64,000 nucleotides of DNA, from NCBI GenBank assembly GCA_035454885.1, contig DATIGE010000014.1, positions 1 through 64,000 on the forward strand, in the 5' to 3' direction. The DNA comes from a bacterium. GTDB lineage: Bacteria; UBA10199; JACPAL01; GCA-016699445. The translations under genes were made by a program, and so were the position numbers. Every line of letters starts with the position of its first letter. Position 1 is the first letter of the stretch. Of this stretch, positions 1 to 7,806 are shown one piece after another. Below the pieces are notes generated by a model, which did no database searches, was not told the origin of the DNA, and saw only the letters and a list, made by a program, of their open reading frames with translations.

Positions 1-231
1 AGGGAATTCCTGCACGAGCTGCCGCTTCACCCGACACCGGAGGAACATTGGATTGAAGTGGGGCGTCTACGGTATGAAGTCGCGAAGCAGGGATTTGAAA
101 TGTCGATCCCTGATGCGCATGTGGCCCAATGCACAAGAGACTTAGAAGGATATCTTTTGACGAGGGATCGGATCTTTCAGACGGTGGCAGGGATTTGTGG
201 ATTCAAGTTACTGCCCATTGATTTGGCTTAG
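1..231 (+). CDS. PIN-domain (VapC-like) ribonuclease toxin, C-terminal part
   Basis: The reading frame is open from the window edge and ends with TAG at 231, giving the last 76 residues. The segment SIPDAHVAQC carries the conserved acidic residue of PIN nucleases, and LLTRDRIF is the typical final beta-strand/Asp motif. VapC toxins cleave RNA (often tRNA or rRNA) and are held in check by a VapB antitoxin, which would lie outside the window to the left. The gene lies at the edge of an AT-rich patch unlike the GC-rich remainder, which fits an acquired toxin-antitoxin module. The assignment rests on the C-terminal motifs only. Confidence 0.7.
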   Translation, partial: REFLHELPLHPTPEEHWIEVGRLRYEVAKQGFEMSIPDAHVAQCTRDLEGYLLTRDRIFQTVAGICGFKLLPIDLA

Positions 232-392
232 AAGTATTGGGCCCTGCCTAAATGGTTCCGTATCAAGGCTGTTTTATTTTCCTTATGTTAACGATCTTAA
301 TTTTAAGAAATTGACGTACGAATCGCATCACTCTTTCTGCGAAATATGTATGTGTCTTTTTGTCCGAAACTAACTTAATCTGCCCAATACTT
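232..392. repeat. Perfect 11-bp inverted repeat bounding an AT-rich spacer
   Basis: AAGTATTGGGC at 232-242 starts on the base after the PIN gene's stop codon. Its exact reverse complement, GCCCAATACTT, lies at 382-392. The 139 bp between is AT-rich and has no convincing gene. The pair could be the termini of a small non-autonomous element or a remnant of the acquired module; it is too far apart for a simple terminator. No target duplication is evident around the arms. The following 393-486 is also AT-rich and I see no gene in it. Confidence 0.4.
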
Positions 393-486
393 ATCTTCGA
401 TTTCCCTGCTTTCACTTTCACTTGGCCCTCTTTTCTCATCTCACATTATGGGCATTTCCAGTTCTATTTCTTTATAGGCTTTCCTC

Positions 487-1098
487 TTATTGGATTCCAA
501 GTGTAGCGAAAACGAAATCCAAGACCGATTTCTTGCGCTGCTCCAGGGCCATCTTAGAGATCGCATCCATGCCTAGCAAGAGAGAAACCATGGGCGACAT
601 GGCGAAATAAGATAACGTCAGCAACAGGGCTGAAACCAGAAACTGCGGCGCATCCACGCGACGGATCGCCTTCTTCTCCATGTGTTCTTCCAAGAACTCC
701 ACGCCCCTCTGAAACAACGGACGGAAGAGGTTCTTGATGCTCGTCTCCAGGTACTTCGCGTCCCCCATCGTCGAGCCGGCGGTCGTGAGCTTGGCGAAGT
801 GCGGGTGGCGGGCGGCGAAGTCGAAGAAGTCGGAGACCAGGGCCTCCACCAGGGCCTTGCCGGTGAGCTTCCGCTTCGCCACGTCCTGGCTGATCCGGAT
901 GAGGTCGAACATCATCTCGTCCATCACCGCCTGATAGAGGGAGGACTTGTCCTTGTAGTAATAGTGGATGAGGGCCTTGTTGACCGCCGCCTTGCGGGCG
1001 ATCTCCTGCGTGCGCGCGCCCGCGAAGCCCTGCTCGGCGAATTCGTCTTCGGCCGCCAGGAGGATTTTTTGTTTCGATGAATGCTCTTTTTTTGTCAC
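487..1098 (-). CDS. TetR/AcrR family transcriptional regulator
   Basis: A 203-residue protein starting at a GTG (1098) 10 nt after the nfu stop codon. A longer upstream extension in the same frame overlaps nfu and is rejected. The N-terminal ~60 residues form a TetR DNA-binding domain: a helix with AEDEFAEQGFAGARTQEIA, then the recognition region AAVNKALIHYYYKDKSSLY. The C-terminal ~140 residues form the helical ligand/dimer domain, with hydrophobic segments near the end. Its position right behind nfu on the same strand suggests co-transcription. The ligand and targets cannot be told from sequence. Confidence 0.85.
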   Translation of the reverse strand: MTKKEHSSKQKILLAAEDEFAEQGFAGARTQEIARKAAVNKALIHYYYKDKSSLYQAVMDEMMFDLIRISQDVAKRKLTGKALVEALVSDFFDFAARHPHFAKLTTAGSTMGDAKYLETSIKNLFRPLFQRGVEFLEEHMEKKAIRRVDAPQFLVSALLLTLSYFAMSPMVSLLLGMDAISKMALEQRKKSVLDFVFATLGIQ

Positions 1099-1108
1099 AA
1101 CGTCTCGA

Positions 1109-1678
1109 TCATGCGGGAATGACTTGGAGATTCGGACTGACGCGGTTTTGCAGCATGTTCGAGATGTAATTGAGAGTCGCCCCCGTCGAGCTGGGGCAGC
1201 TCCCGCAGGCGCCTTGGTATTCGACGCGCAGGATATTCTCGTCCAGGCCGAGGATCCTGAGATTCCCTCCGTCGCGCGCGAGGCCGGGACGAATCGTCTC
1301 ATCGATGATCCGGTCGATGTAGGTGAGCTTCTGATCGGAGGGCAGCTTGTCGAACTCGTCGGAGGCCAGTTCCTTGAATTCCGCCCCCTCCCCCACCCGG
1401 ATCGCCACAATGTCCTTCGCCGCCATCAGGATCTCGTTCGCCTGGAAGAAGATGTAGTCCCAGATGCCGCCGACGGTCTTCGTCACGGTGATGAAGTCGT
1501 CCATCAGGAAGACGGATTCCACGCCGTGGACGTCGAAGAGCTTCGCCGCCACCGGCATGTCCCAGCACTCTTCCTTCTTGTTGTACTGCTTGCTGCCTCC
1601 GACCGTGACCTTCTGGTCAAGCCGGAGCTTGAAGGCTTGCGGGTTCGGGGTCGGTTCGATCATGATGATGCGGGCCAT
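1109..1678 (-). CDS. Nfu/NifU-type iron-sulfur cluster scaffold protein
   Basis: A 189-residue protein with two domains. The N-terminal Nfu_N-type domain (about 1-90) starts with the typical EPTPNPQAFKL motif. The C-terminal NifU-like domain (about 115-185) contains the cluster-binding CGSC motif (Cys158 and Cys161). Proteins of this family assemble or carry a [4Fe-4S] cluster and pass it to apo-enzymes in the cytoplasm. The start is supported by GGAGG about 9 nt upstream. The TetR gene follows after 10 nt, and an unknown gene diverges from the other side. Confidence 0.9.
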   Translation of the reverse strand: MARIIMIEPTPNPQAFKLRLDQKVTVGGSKQYNKKEECWDMPVAAKLFDVHGVESVFLMDDFITVTKTVGGIWDYIFFQANEILMAAKDIVAIRVGEGAEFKELASDEFDKLPSDQKLTYIDRIIDETIRPGLARDGGNLRILGLDENILRVEYQGACGSCPSSTGATLNYISNMLQNRVSPNLQVIPA

Positions 1679-1821
1679 CGGATGAATCCTCCTGTCCCTT
1701 GAAGGGTTTGCCTCTTAGCAATCCATCGGAACGGGGGCAATCGCCATTTTTCGGCTCCACTTCCATCAAAATGGCGCAACTGTTTTTTTGGGAGGGCGAT
1801 GGTGTTCAGGAACGGAACATC

Positions 1822-2478
1822 ATGAGCTCACTTTACCTCTCCACGGGCCAATCCCAGCTCCTCGCTCACGTCATGGCCTGGGGCAACCTTCGCGTCGCCG
1901 AGATCGCGGATGGTCCCTTCGCTTCCCCCCGGCTCAATCCACGCCAGAGCACCCAGTCTTTGATGCTCCCGTCCGCCATGGTGCTTCGTTACTTGGATCG
2001 GGTCAAGGGGCATGAATCGCGCCTCCTCACCGACCTCGGAATCGACGTGAAGGACCTGGAGCAGGAGGTCGCAAAGCCGGACGGGCCGTCGTTCAATCAC
2101 TACATTTGGGTCCGCAATCCCGCCTGGCTGGGCGGCGATTTGATAACCATGGCGCGCATCGCGATGGACGATCTTTGGCAGATCCGCCAGGCCCGGATCA
2201 ACATCCACGAGAGAATCATGCGATGGAAACGCATTTTCGGCGCCCAGGAAACCATGGATGCCCGGCCGAACGTCACCGGTCTCCAAAACCATCTGACCTG
2301 GCTTCAGGAAACCTACTCCGTGCGGCATTCCTATGCGAGCGATCTCATCCGGCACTTCAACCACGGCTGGGATCTCGTCCAGGCCTTTTACGACCCCGCC
2401 GCGAGGGCCGCGCAAAACATCCTGGAAGGCGGCCTGGCCCTCCAGCATTATTTGAAGGTTAAGGTCCCCCCCGTTTAG
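1822..2478 (+). CDS. Hypothetical protein, 218 aa
   Basis: The chosen ATG (MSSLYLSTGQ) has AGGAACGG just upstream; an earlier in-frame start at 1699 has no such support and would overlap the nfu promoter. The protein is soluble-looking, rich in Trp, His and Arg, with no signal peptide or membrane segment. The middle (NHYIWVRNPAWLGGDLITMA) and a largely helical second half (RQARINIHERIMRWKRIF, then an Asn/His/Trp-rich stretch) are the most distinctive parts. I do not recognise the family. The stop codon overlaps the cysA stop by 3 nt in a convergent arrangement. Confidence 0.7.
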   Translation: MSSLYLSTGQSQLLAHVMAWGNLRVAEIADGPFASPRLNPRQSTQSLMLPSAMVLRYLDRVKGHESRLLTDLGIDVKDLEQEVAKPDGPSFNHYIWVRNPAWLGGDLITMARIAMDDLWQIRQARINIHERIMRWKRIFGAQETMDARPNVTGLQNHLTWLQETYSVRHSYASDLIRHFNHGWDLVQAFYDPAARAAQNILEGGLALQHYLKVKVPPV

Positions 2479-3515
2479 GAAGTCCGATCAAAAACGTGCG
2501 CCCGCGTGACGTGCGTATAAACCCTCTTTCCCTCCTCAAACCCGCTCTGGTCGGCGACGCCCTTGGGAACGATCGCGTTCAGAACCGAGCCGTGCTCCAG
2601 CCGGATCGCCAGGGCCACGTTCGCGCCCAGGAACTGCACCGATTGAATCACGCCCGGCCAGCCCCCGTCCTCCCGGCGCGAGGCCACGTAGACGTCGCTC
2701 GGCCGGAAGAGGACGCTCGCGCGCGTGCCCTCTCTTAAATGAATCGCCTTGAATCGGAAGGGTCCCCACGCCACGGTGCCCTCCTCCACGACCCCTTCCA
2801 CGTGATTGGTCTCACCCACGAAGGACGCCACGAACGCCGTCGCCGGCCGGTCGAAGATCGCCTGAGGATGGGCCTCCTGCTCGATCTTTCCCTGATTCAC
2901 CACCAACACCCGGTCGGAAAGTTCGAAGGCTTCGTCTTGATCATGCGTCACCAGGAGAGAGGTCAGCCGGATACGGTCATGCAATTCGCGGAGCCATGCG
3001 CGGAGTTCCTTGCGCAAGCGCGCATCGAGGGCGCCGAAGGGTTCGTCGAGAAGCAAAAGCTGCGGTTCAGGCGCCAGCGCGCGGGCCAATGCCACACGCT
3101 GTCGCTGGCCGCCGGAGAGCTGCGACGGACGCCGATTCTCCATTCCTGAGAGGCCCACCAAATGAAGCAATTCCCGCGCCTTCTCGTGCCTCTCCTTTTT
3201 GCCGGCCCCGCGGACCCGGGGGCCGAAGGCCACGTTGTCCAGAATCGACATGTGCCGGAACAAGGCGTAATGCTGAAAGACGAACCCGATCTGCCGTTCC
3301 TGGACGGGCACATGCGTAACGTCTTGGCCGTTGATCTCGATCGATCCCGAGCCGGCTTCTTCGAGACCCGCGATGCAACGGAGGATCGTCGACTTTCCGG
3401 AACCCGACGGACCCAGCAGAGTGACGAACGCGCCGTCCGCCACCTGGAAGCTCACGTCGTCCACGGCCTGGAAACCGTTGAACCGCTTTTTCAGATTTTG
3501 AACCTTGATGCTCAT
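2475..3515 (-). CDS. cysA: Sulfate/thiosulfate ABC transporter ATP-binding protein CysA
   Basis: This 346-residue ATPase powers sulfate or thiosulfate import through CysT/CysW. Walker A is GPSGSGKST (35-43), the Q-loop is FVFQHYALF, the signature is LSGGQRQRVALARAL, Walker B is LLLLDEPFGALD and the switch is LLVTHDQDEA. The C-terminal ~110 residues form the TOBE-like regulatory domain seen in CysA. Two consecutive ATGs (3518, 3515) overlap the cysW stop codon; the second is better spaced from the GGGGAGGG ribosome site. It is the last gene of the porin-sbp-cysTWA operon. Confidence 0.95.
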   Translation of the reverse strand: MSIKVQNLKKRFNGFQAVDDVSFQVADGAFVTLLGPSGSGKSTILRCIAGLEEAGSGSIEINGQDVTHVPVQERQIGFVFQHYALFRHMSILDNVAFGPRVRGAGKKERHEKARELLHLVGLSGMENRRPSQLSGGQRQRVALARALAPEPQLLLLDEPFGALDARLRKELRAWLRELHDRIRLTSLLVTHDQDEAFELSDRVLVVNQGKIEQEAHPQAIFDRPATAFVASFVGETNHVEGVVEEGTVAWGPFRFKAIHLREGTRASVLFRPSDVYVASRREDGGWPGVIQSVQFLGANVALAIRLEHGSVLNAIVPKGVADQSGFEEGKRVYTHVTRAHVFDRTS

Positions 3516-4354
3516 CATCCCTCCCCGGATTTTCGGGTCCGCCATTGGACATAGGTCTTCACCACGAGGGTCACGACCGCCAGGACCGTCAGGATCGACG
3601 CCATCGCGAACGCGCCCACGAATTGATACTCGTTGTAGAGAATCTCCACATGCAGCGGGATCGTGTTCGTCAGCCCCCGGATGTGTCCCGACACCACGGA
3701 AACGGCCCCGAACTCGCCCATCGCGCGCGCGTTGAGCAGGATCACGCCGTACAGCAGTCCCCATTTGATGTTCGGCAGCGTCACGTGCCAGAAGGTCCGC
3801 CACCCGCCGGCTCCCAAGGTCAGCGCCGCTTCTTCCTGGTCGTTTCCCTGCACCTGCATGAGCGGGATCAGGGATCTTGCCACATAGGGAAACGTCACGA
3901 ACGTCGTCGCGAGGACGATCCCGGGCACGGCAAACAGGATCTTGATATCGTACCTGGCCAGCAACGGGCCCAGCGCCCCTTGCGCCCCGAAGAGCAGGAC
4001 AAAAATGAGACCCGAAATGACGGGCGAGACGGTGAAGGGAAGATCGATCAGCGTCGTCAGGAGCTTCTTGCCGGCGAAGTCGAACTTGGCGATGGCCCAC
4101 GAGGCCGCGATGCCGAACACCAGGTTGAAGGGAACGGAAATCGCCGCCGCGATCGCCGTGAGCTTGACAGCCGCCCGGGCATCGGGCTCGCTGACGGCTG
4201 CCCAATAGGCCGCCCAACCCTTGGCGAGGCCGCTCGATACGATCGTCGCCAGGGGAACGACCAGAACGATGCCGAGAAACGCCAACGCGGCCGCGATCAG
4301 GAGCATGCGGACCGGCCAGGGTTCCGTGACTTTAGGATTGGCCTGGGTGATCAT
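3515..4354 (-). CDS. cysW: Sulfate ABC transporter permease CysW
   Basis: A 279-residue inner-membrane permease with about six hydrophobic segments. The EAA loop that docks to CysA is visible as [22 protein letters not shown] (about residues 180-200). The pattern [18 protein letters not shown] is characteristic of the CysT/CysW family. With CysT it forms the heterodimeric channel for sulfate delivered by Sbp. Its start codon overlaps the cysT stop (ATGA), and its own stop overlaps the cysA start, so the three genes are translationally coupled. Confidence 0.95.
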   Translation of the reverse strand: MITQANPKVTEPWPVRMLLIAAALAFLGIVLVVPLATIVSSGLAKGWAAYWAAVSEPDARAAVKLTAIAAAISVPFNLVFGIAASWAIAKFDFAGKKLLTTLIDLPFTVSPVISGLIFVLLFGAQGALGPLLARYDIKILFAVPGIVLATTFVTFPYVARSLIPLMQVQGNDQEEAALTLGAGGWRTFWHVTLPNIKWGLLYGVILLNARAMGEFGAVSVVSGHIRGLTNTIPLHVEILYNEYQFVGAFAMASILTVLAVVTLVVKTYVQWRTRKSGEG

Positions 4355-5160
4355 GAACGCTCCATGCGTTGAAAGAGGCTGATGAGGGACAGCAGGACAA
4401 ACGAAGCCAGGAGCATCATCACGGCGATCGCCGCGGCCCCCGCGTAGTCGTACTGTTCGAGCTTGGTAATGATGAGCAGGGGCGTGATCTCGGTCTTCAT
4501 CGGCATGTTGCCCGCGATGAAGACGACCGACCCATATTCTCCCACCGCGCGGGCGAAGGCCGAGGTCATGCCCGTCAGGAGGGCCGGAAGGAGGGCCGGG
4601 AGAATCACCTTCGAGAAGGTCTGCCAGCGCGTCGCCCCCAGGCAAACGGCCGCTTCCTCGACATCGGGGTCCAACGCCTGCAGGACCGGCTGAACGGTCC
4701 GCACGACGAAGGGCAGTCCGATAAAGATCAGGGCGATCGTCACGCCCAACGGCGTAAACGCGGCCTTGATGCCGAGCGGATCGAGATATTTTCCCAGGAA
4801 CCCGTTCGGGGAATAGATCGTTGTCAGGGCGATGCCGGCCACGGCCGTGGGAAGGGCAAACGGCAAATCCACCAGCATGTCGATCAGGCCCTTGCCTGGA
4901 AACTTGTATCGCACCAGGACCCAGGACACCAAGAGCCCCAAAAGGCCGTTCACCAAGGCCGCGATCAACGACGCTCCGAAGGTGAGGCGGTAGGAGGCCG
5001 TCACGCGCGGGGACGCGGCAGCCTCCCAAAACGCCTGCCAGCTCAAGCCCGACGCCTTGAGGAAAAGCATCGTCAAGGGAATCAAGACGAGCAGGCTTAG
5101 ATAGAAGATCGTGTAGCCCAGGGTCAGACCGAAACCCGGAATCACGCTTTTAGTGCGCAT
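4351..5160 (-). CDS. cysT: Sulfate ABC transporter permease CysT (CysU)
   Basis: A 269-residue permease with six predicted membrane segments, starting [19 protein letters not shown]. The EAA motif region ([21 protein letters not shown]) and the family motif [18 protein letters not shown] are present. It pairs with CysW to move sulfate or thiosulfate across the inner membrane. The start lies inside the last codons of sbp (11-nt overlap). The longer frame that extends into sbp lacks membrane character before this Met, which supports the start chosen. Confidence 0.93.
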   Translation of the reverse strand: MRTKSVIPGFGLTLGYTIFYLSLLVLIPLTMLFLKASGLSWQAFWEAAASPRVTASYRLTFGASLIAALVNGLLGLLVSWVLVRYKFPGKGLIDMLVDLPFALPTAVAGIALTTIYSPNGFLGKYLDPLGIKAAFTPLGVTIALIFIGLPFVVRTVQPVLQALDPDVEEAAVCLGATRWQTFSKVILPALLPALLTGMTSAFARAVGEYGSVVFIAGNMPMKTEITPLLIITKLEQYDYAGAAAIAVMMLLASFVLLSLISLFQRMERS

Positions 5161-6268
5161 AGATTTGGTCAAAGAGACCTCCGTCGTTGAAAAACTTGGG
5201 TTGCGCCTGACTCCATCCGCCGAAGGCTTCGTCGATGGTGACCAAATTGAGTCTTGGAAATTTGGCGGCGTACTTCGCCGCCACCGTGGCTTCGCGCGGT
5301 CGATAGTAATGCCTGGCCGCGATCTCCTGTCCTTCCGGCGAATAGAGATAATCGAGGTAGGCCTTGGCGACGTCCTCGGTCTTATGCTTCGCGATGTTTT
5401 TTTCGACCACCGCCACCGGCGGCTCGGCCAGGATGGAAATCGACGGGACCACGATCTCGAACTTGTCCTTTCCCAATTCATTCACGGCCAGAAACGCCTC
5501 GTTTTCCCAGGCGAGCAGGACGTCTCCGATCCCGCGCTCCACAAAGGTCGTCGTCGAACCGCGGGCGCCGGAATCCAAGACCGGCACGTTCTTATAGAGC
5601 GCAGAGAGGAACTCCTTGGCCTTCGCCTCGTTTTCAGGGGCTCGCGTCGCCCCCTCCACCGGCAAAGCCGTTGGAGCCTCCCCCTCAACGCCCCTTCGGG
5701 GCTGGTTTGACGGATTTGTAGAGTTTCGTTGCAAGGCGGCGTAGGCCCAGGCGGCGAGGAAGTTCCACCTCGCTCCGCCGGAGGTTTTGGGATTCGGCGT
5801 GATCACGGCCATGCCGGGCTTGACCAGATCGTCCCAGTCCTTGATGGCCTTGGGATTTCCTTTGCGGACGAGGAAAACGATCGTGGACGTGTAGGGGGCA
5901 CTGTTGTTCGGAAGCTTCGCCTGCCAGTCCCTGGGAAGGAGACCCGACTTCTCGGCGATGGCGTCGATATCGTAGGCCAGCGCCAGTGTGACGACGTCGG
6001 CCTCAAGCCCGTCGATGACGGCGCGGGCCTGTTTGCCCGAACCGCCGTGCGATTGCTTGACCTCGACCGCCCCTCCGCCCTTCGACTGCCAATACTTGGA
6101 AAAGGCGGCATTGTAGTCCTGATAGAGCTCGCGGGTCGGGTCGTACGACACGTTGTAGAGGGTCACCGGGTCCGCAGCCTGCGCCTGCGGCAGGACCGCA
6201 ATCGCGAGTCCGAAGACCGAACCGAGGATCCAAAGGGCGTTGCGAATGATTGTTTTGATCCGTTTCAT
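5150..6268 (-). CDS. sbp: Sulfate-binding periplasmic protein Sbp, carrying an in-frame repeat insertion
   Basis: A 372-residue protein with a signal peptide ending near [20 protein letters not shown]. Family hallmarks are [12 protein letters not shown], the [14 protein letters not shown] block, and [28 protein letters not shown], which line the sulfate site. It captures sulfate and hands it to CysTW. Between AALQRN and NEAKAKEF there are about 28 extra residues ([16 protein letters not shown] and following) absent from typical Sbp proteins. They come from a 73-nt repeat at 5635-5707. The frame stays open, and the insertion sits between conserved blocks, probably in a surface loop, so the protein may still work. 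Confidence 0.93.
   Translation of the reverse strand: MKRIKTIIRNALWILGSVFGLAIAVLPQAQAADPVTLYNVSYDPTRELYQDYNAAFSKYWQSKGGGAVEVKQSHGGSGKQARAVIDGLEADVVTLALAYDIDAIAEKSGLLPRDWQAKLPNNSAPYTSTIVFLVRKGNPKAIKDWDDLVKPGMAVITPNPKTSGGARWNFLAAWAYAALQRNSTNPSNQPRRGVEGEAPTALPVEGATRAPENEAKAKEFLSALYKNVPVLDSGARGSTTTFVERGIGDVLLAWENEAFLAVNELGKDKFEIVVPSISILAEPPVAVVEKNIAKHKTEDVAKAYLDYLYSPEGQEIAARHYYRPREATVAAKYAAKFPRLNLVTIDEAFGGWSQAQPKFFNDGGLFDQIYAH
5635..5707 (-). repeat. 73-nt palindromic repeat, copy A, inserted in frame in sbp
   Basis: The element matches 38768-38840 at 68 of 73 positions with no gaps. It contains three potential hairpins, read on the plus strand: GGGGC-TCGCGTC-GCCCC, then CCACCGGC-AAA-GCCGTTGG (one mismatch), then CCCC-TTC-GGGG. 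The substitution A..T in copy A versus G..C in copy B falls on paired positions of the middle stem, so pairing is kept. Both copies are translated in the same frame as [12 protein letters not shown]-x-ALP-x-EGATRAP. This behaviour resembles the Rickettsia palindromic elements that invade coding genes, though the sequence itself is one I do not recognise. Confidence 0.85.
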
Positions 6269-6280
6269 TTTCGTATCTCC

Positions 6281-7520
6281 TTAAAACGCGACTTCCAGCC
6301 GCGTTTGAACGACCTTCTCGCTCGGACGGTCGGCCCCCGCGGCCGCGCCGCCGGCGAAAAGGGTGTGCTCGTAGTCGAGCACGGCCTTCACGTTGTCGTT
6401 CAGGTACCAGTTGACCCCGCCCGCGAAGGCGCGCGCGCGCCGCGCGGAAGCGTTCGGGTCGGCGAAGTTCGGAAAGACGTCGTCGTCCACCCGAAGCTCG
6501 TTGTAACGGGCCGCGATCTCCACCGCGCCCCACCTGCCTTCGGAAGGCTTGATCGGATTCCTCGGCTTCACGCCCTTGTAGGACGCCTTTTCCCCGGTGA
6601 GCACGAACGAGACTGCCGTCTGCCAGGCCTGGTGGGTGAAGTCCTCCTGCCCGTTGTTGTTCGTCACTTCCTGCGTGGAACGGACGTATTCCCCCAGAAA
6701 CCCGAACGGGCCCCAGTAATAGGTGGTCTGTGGCGCCAGTCGGAAGACCTTGCCGGAGGCGACGGTGACGTTGGGTGTCGCCGTGTCGTTGACGTAGCGG
6801 AAGAACGTCGACTGGCCCGCGGTCTTGAAATTGGGCAGGTTGGGCGAGGCCGCGCTGCCCTTCTGCTTGCCGAAGGTGCCGGCGAAACCTATGCCGAAAC
6901 CTTTTATTTGGGCGAAGATCCGTCCCGCCACATCCTTGCCGTCGTTGTTGTCGCCGTCAGTGCTGCCGCCGTCAAAGACGCCGCTGAACGCGCCCAACGC
7001 GTACTTCACCACGCCGCCGGAGACATCTCCAAAGAGCTGGAAACCCAGGTCGCGGTTCGGGACCAGGTTGGTCGGAAGCGCGCGCTCCACGAAGAGCAGG
7101 TTGTTGGCCGATTGGAGGCGCTCGAGACCGACGGGCTCCTTGAACTTGCCGCCGCGCAGCTTGATCTCAGGGAGGAAGCGGATATCGACGTAGCCGTCCT
7201 GAAGGGTCGCCGACCCGCCGCCGAAATCGGGAACGATGCGGATCCCGAACCGGTCGAACACTTGAGCTTCAATGATGGGCCGCAAGCGCCGCGCGACGAA
7301 CGTGTTGTTGCCCAGGTTCAGCGGCAGGTCGATGAAGAACCGGCCGTCGGCCTGGACGAGGCCGCGGACCTTCAGCCAGAACCTCCCCTCACCGGATTGG
7401 ATCTTGAATCCGTCCTTGCCGGCGGTGACGAAGGCTGACTCCTCGGCGAAAGAAAAAGATCCGCCGCTAAAAGTGAGCGCGGCGATGAGAATTGCAAAGT
7501 AACCTCCGATAAGTTTTCAC
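6281..7520 (-). CDS. Phosphate-selective (OprO/OprP-type) anion porin, with apparent +1 frameshift at its start
   Basis: The main frame encodes an outer-membrane barrel of the OprO/OprP type: PDFGGGSATLQDGYVDIRF, LPEIKLRGGKFKEPVGLERL, a final strand ending in VQTRLEVAF with C-terminal Phe. The in-frame start available (TTG, 7285) would discard the first ~80 residues. Upstream, the conserved protein continues as FWLKVRGLVQADGRFFIDL, preceded by a good signal peptide (YFAILIAALTF...SFAEE). That segment joins the well-placed GTG at 7520 (AAGGAG, 6-nt gap) only if the run of four A at 7514-7517 is read as three. Either an assembly/sequencing error or a real slippage site is possible. It probably admits sulfate or phosphate into the periplasm for Sbp. 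Confidence 0.8.
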
Positions 7521-7563
7521 GGTCATCTCCTTAAGTTTTGATTGTGTGGAAAAAAGAGACTAG

Positions 7564-7663
7564 GTGTAGGCCGGCGGCCGCGGGACTTAAGGATTTGAGT
7601 CTGTTTTCAGGAACTTACGAAGAGACCTTCACCCTTTAGACCCGCGCCGCCGGCCGCATACAC
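7564..7663 (-). promoter_or_regulatory. Long GC-rich hairpin overlapping the leader-peptide end (putative attenuator)
   Basis: The arms at 7641-7663 and 7564-7584 pair as 5 bp (GTGTA), a 3-nt bulge, 10 bp (GGCCGGCGGC), a 1-nt bulge and 5 bp (GCGGG), with about 56 nt between them. The upstream arm, in transcript order, is the last seven or eight codons and stop region of the leader peptide, including its fifth Cys codon. A ribosome stalled at Cys codons or at the stop would therefore change whether the stem forms. A run of T follows the second arm after about 13 nt (7551-7556 in plus coordinates), too far for a textbook intrinsic terminator. Confidence 0.55.
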
Positions 7664-7731
7664 ATGGGCCGACAACAGCCACAGGGGCTGTTTTCGCAGC
7701 GGACAAAGATGTGAAGCTCAAAGGAATGCAT
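7636..7731 (-). CDS. Cys-rich 31-residue leader peptide of the sulfate-uptake operon
   Basis: A short ORF, ATG at 7731 to TAA at 7636, encodes 31 residues with five cysteines (12, 17, 19, 20, 24), concentrated in the segment CENSPCGCCRPMCMRP. It lies between a good promoter and the porin-sbp-cysTWA genes and overlaps one arm of a long hairpin. Cysteine-rich leader peptides that sense cysteinyl-tRNA supply through ribosome stalling are established upstream of sulfur genes in actinobacteria. The same role here is inferred from position and composition. The ribosome site is weak (AAAGAA), and the predicted 5' leader is only about 10-15 nt. Confidence 0.6.
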   Translation of the reverse strand: MHSFELHIFVRCENSPCGCCRPMCMRPAARV

Positions 7732-7748
7732 GACTAATTTCTTTATCG

Positions 7749-7777
7749 ACGATAACGGCCGCTTAGTTGCGCGTCAA
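7749..7777 (-). promoter_or_regulatory. Sigma-70-type promoter of the leader/porin/sulfate-uptake operon
   Basis: On the minus strand, -35 TTGACG (7777-7772) and -10 TATCGT (7754-7749) are separated by exactly 17 bp. Transcription would start near 7742, immediately upstream of the Cys-rich leader peptide. It sits in the short gap after cysK, so the uptake genes can be expressed apart from cysE-cysK. Confidence 0.6.
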
Positions 7778-7806
7778 GATTTTTTCATAATTTTTCAGAC
7801 GAAGGA

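Noticed and set aside
682-1080. Plus-strand frames opposite the TetR and nfu genes
   Set aside because: They mirror the GC codon bias of the minus-strand genes and contain no recognisable domain; many similar shadows across the window were dropped.
2475-4217. A 580-residue protein fused upstream of CysA
   Set aside because: The extension lies antiparallel to nothing but within cysW in another frame, is Arg/Gly-rich and not protein-like; the ATG with GGGGAGGG is the real start.
7551-7584. Canonical rho-independent terminator in the cys operon leader
   Set aside because: The T-run lies about 13 nt beyond the stem, so the hairpin is called an attenuator candidate only.
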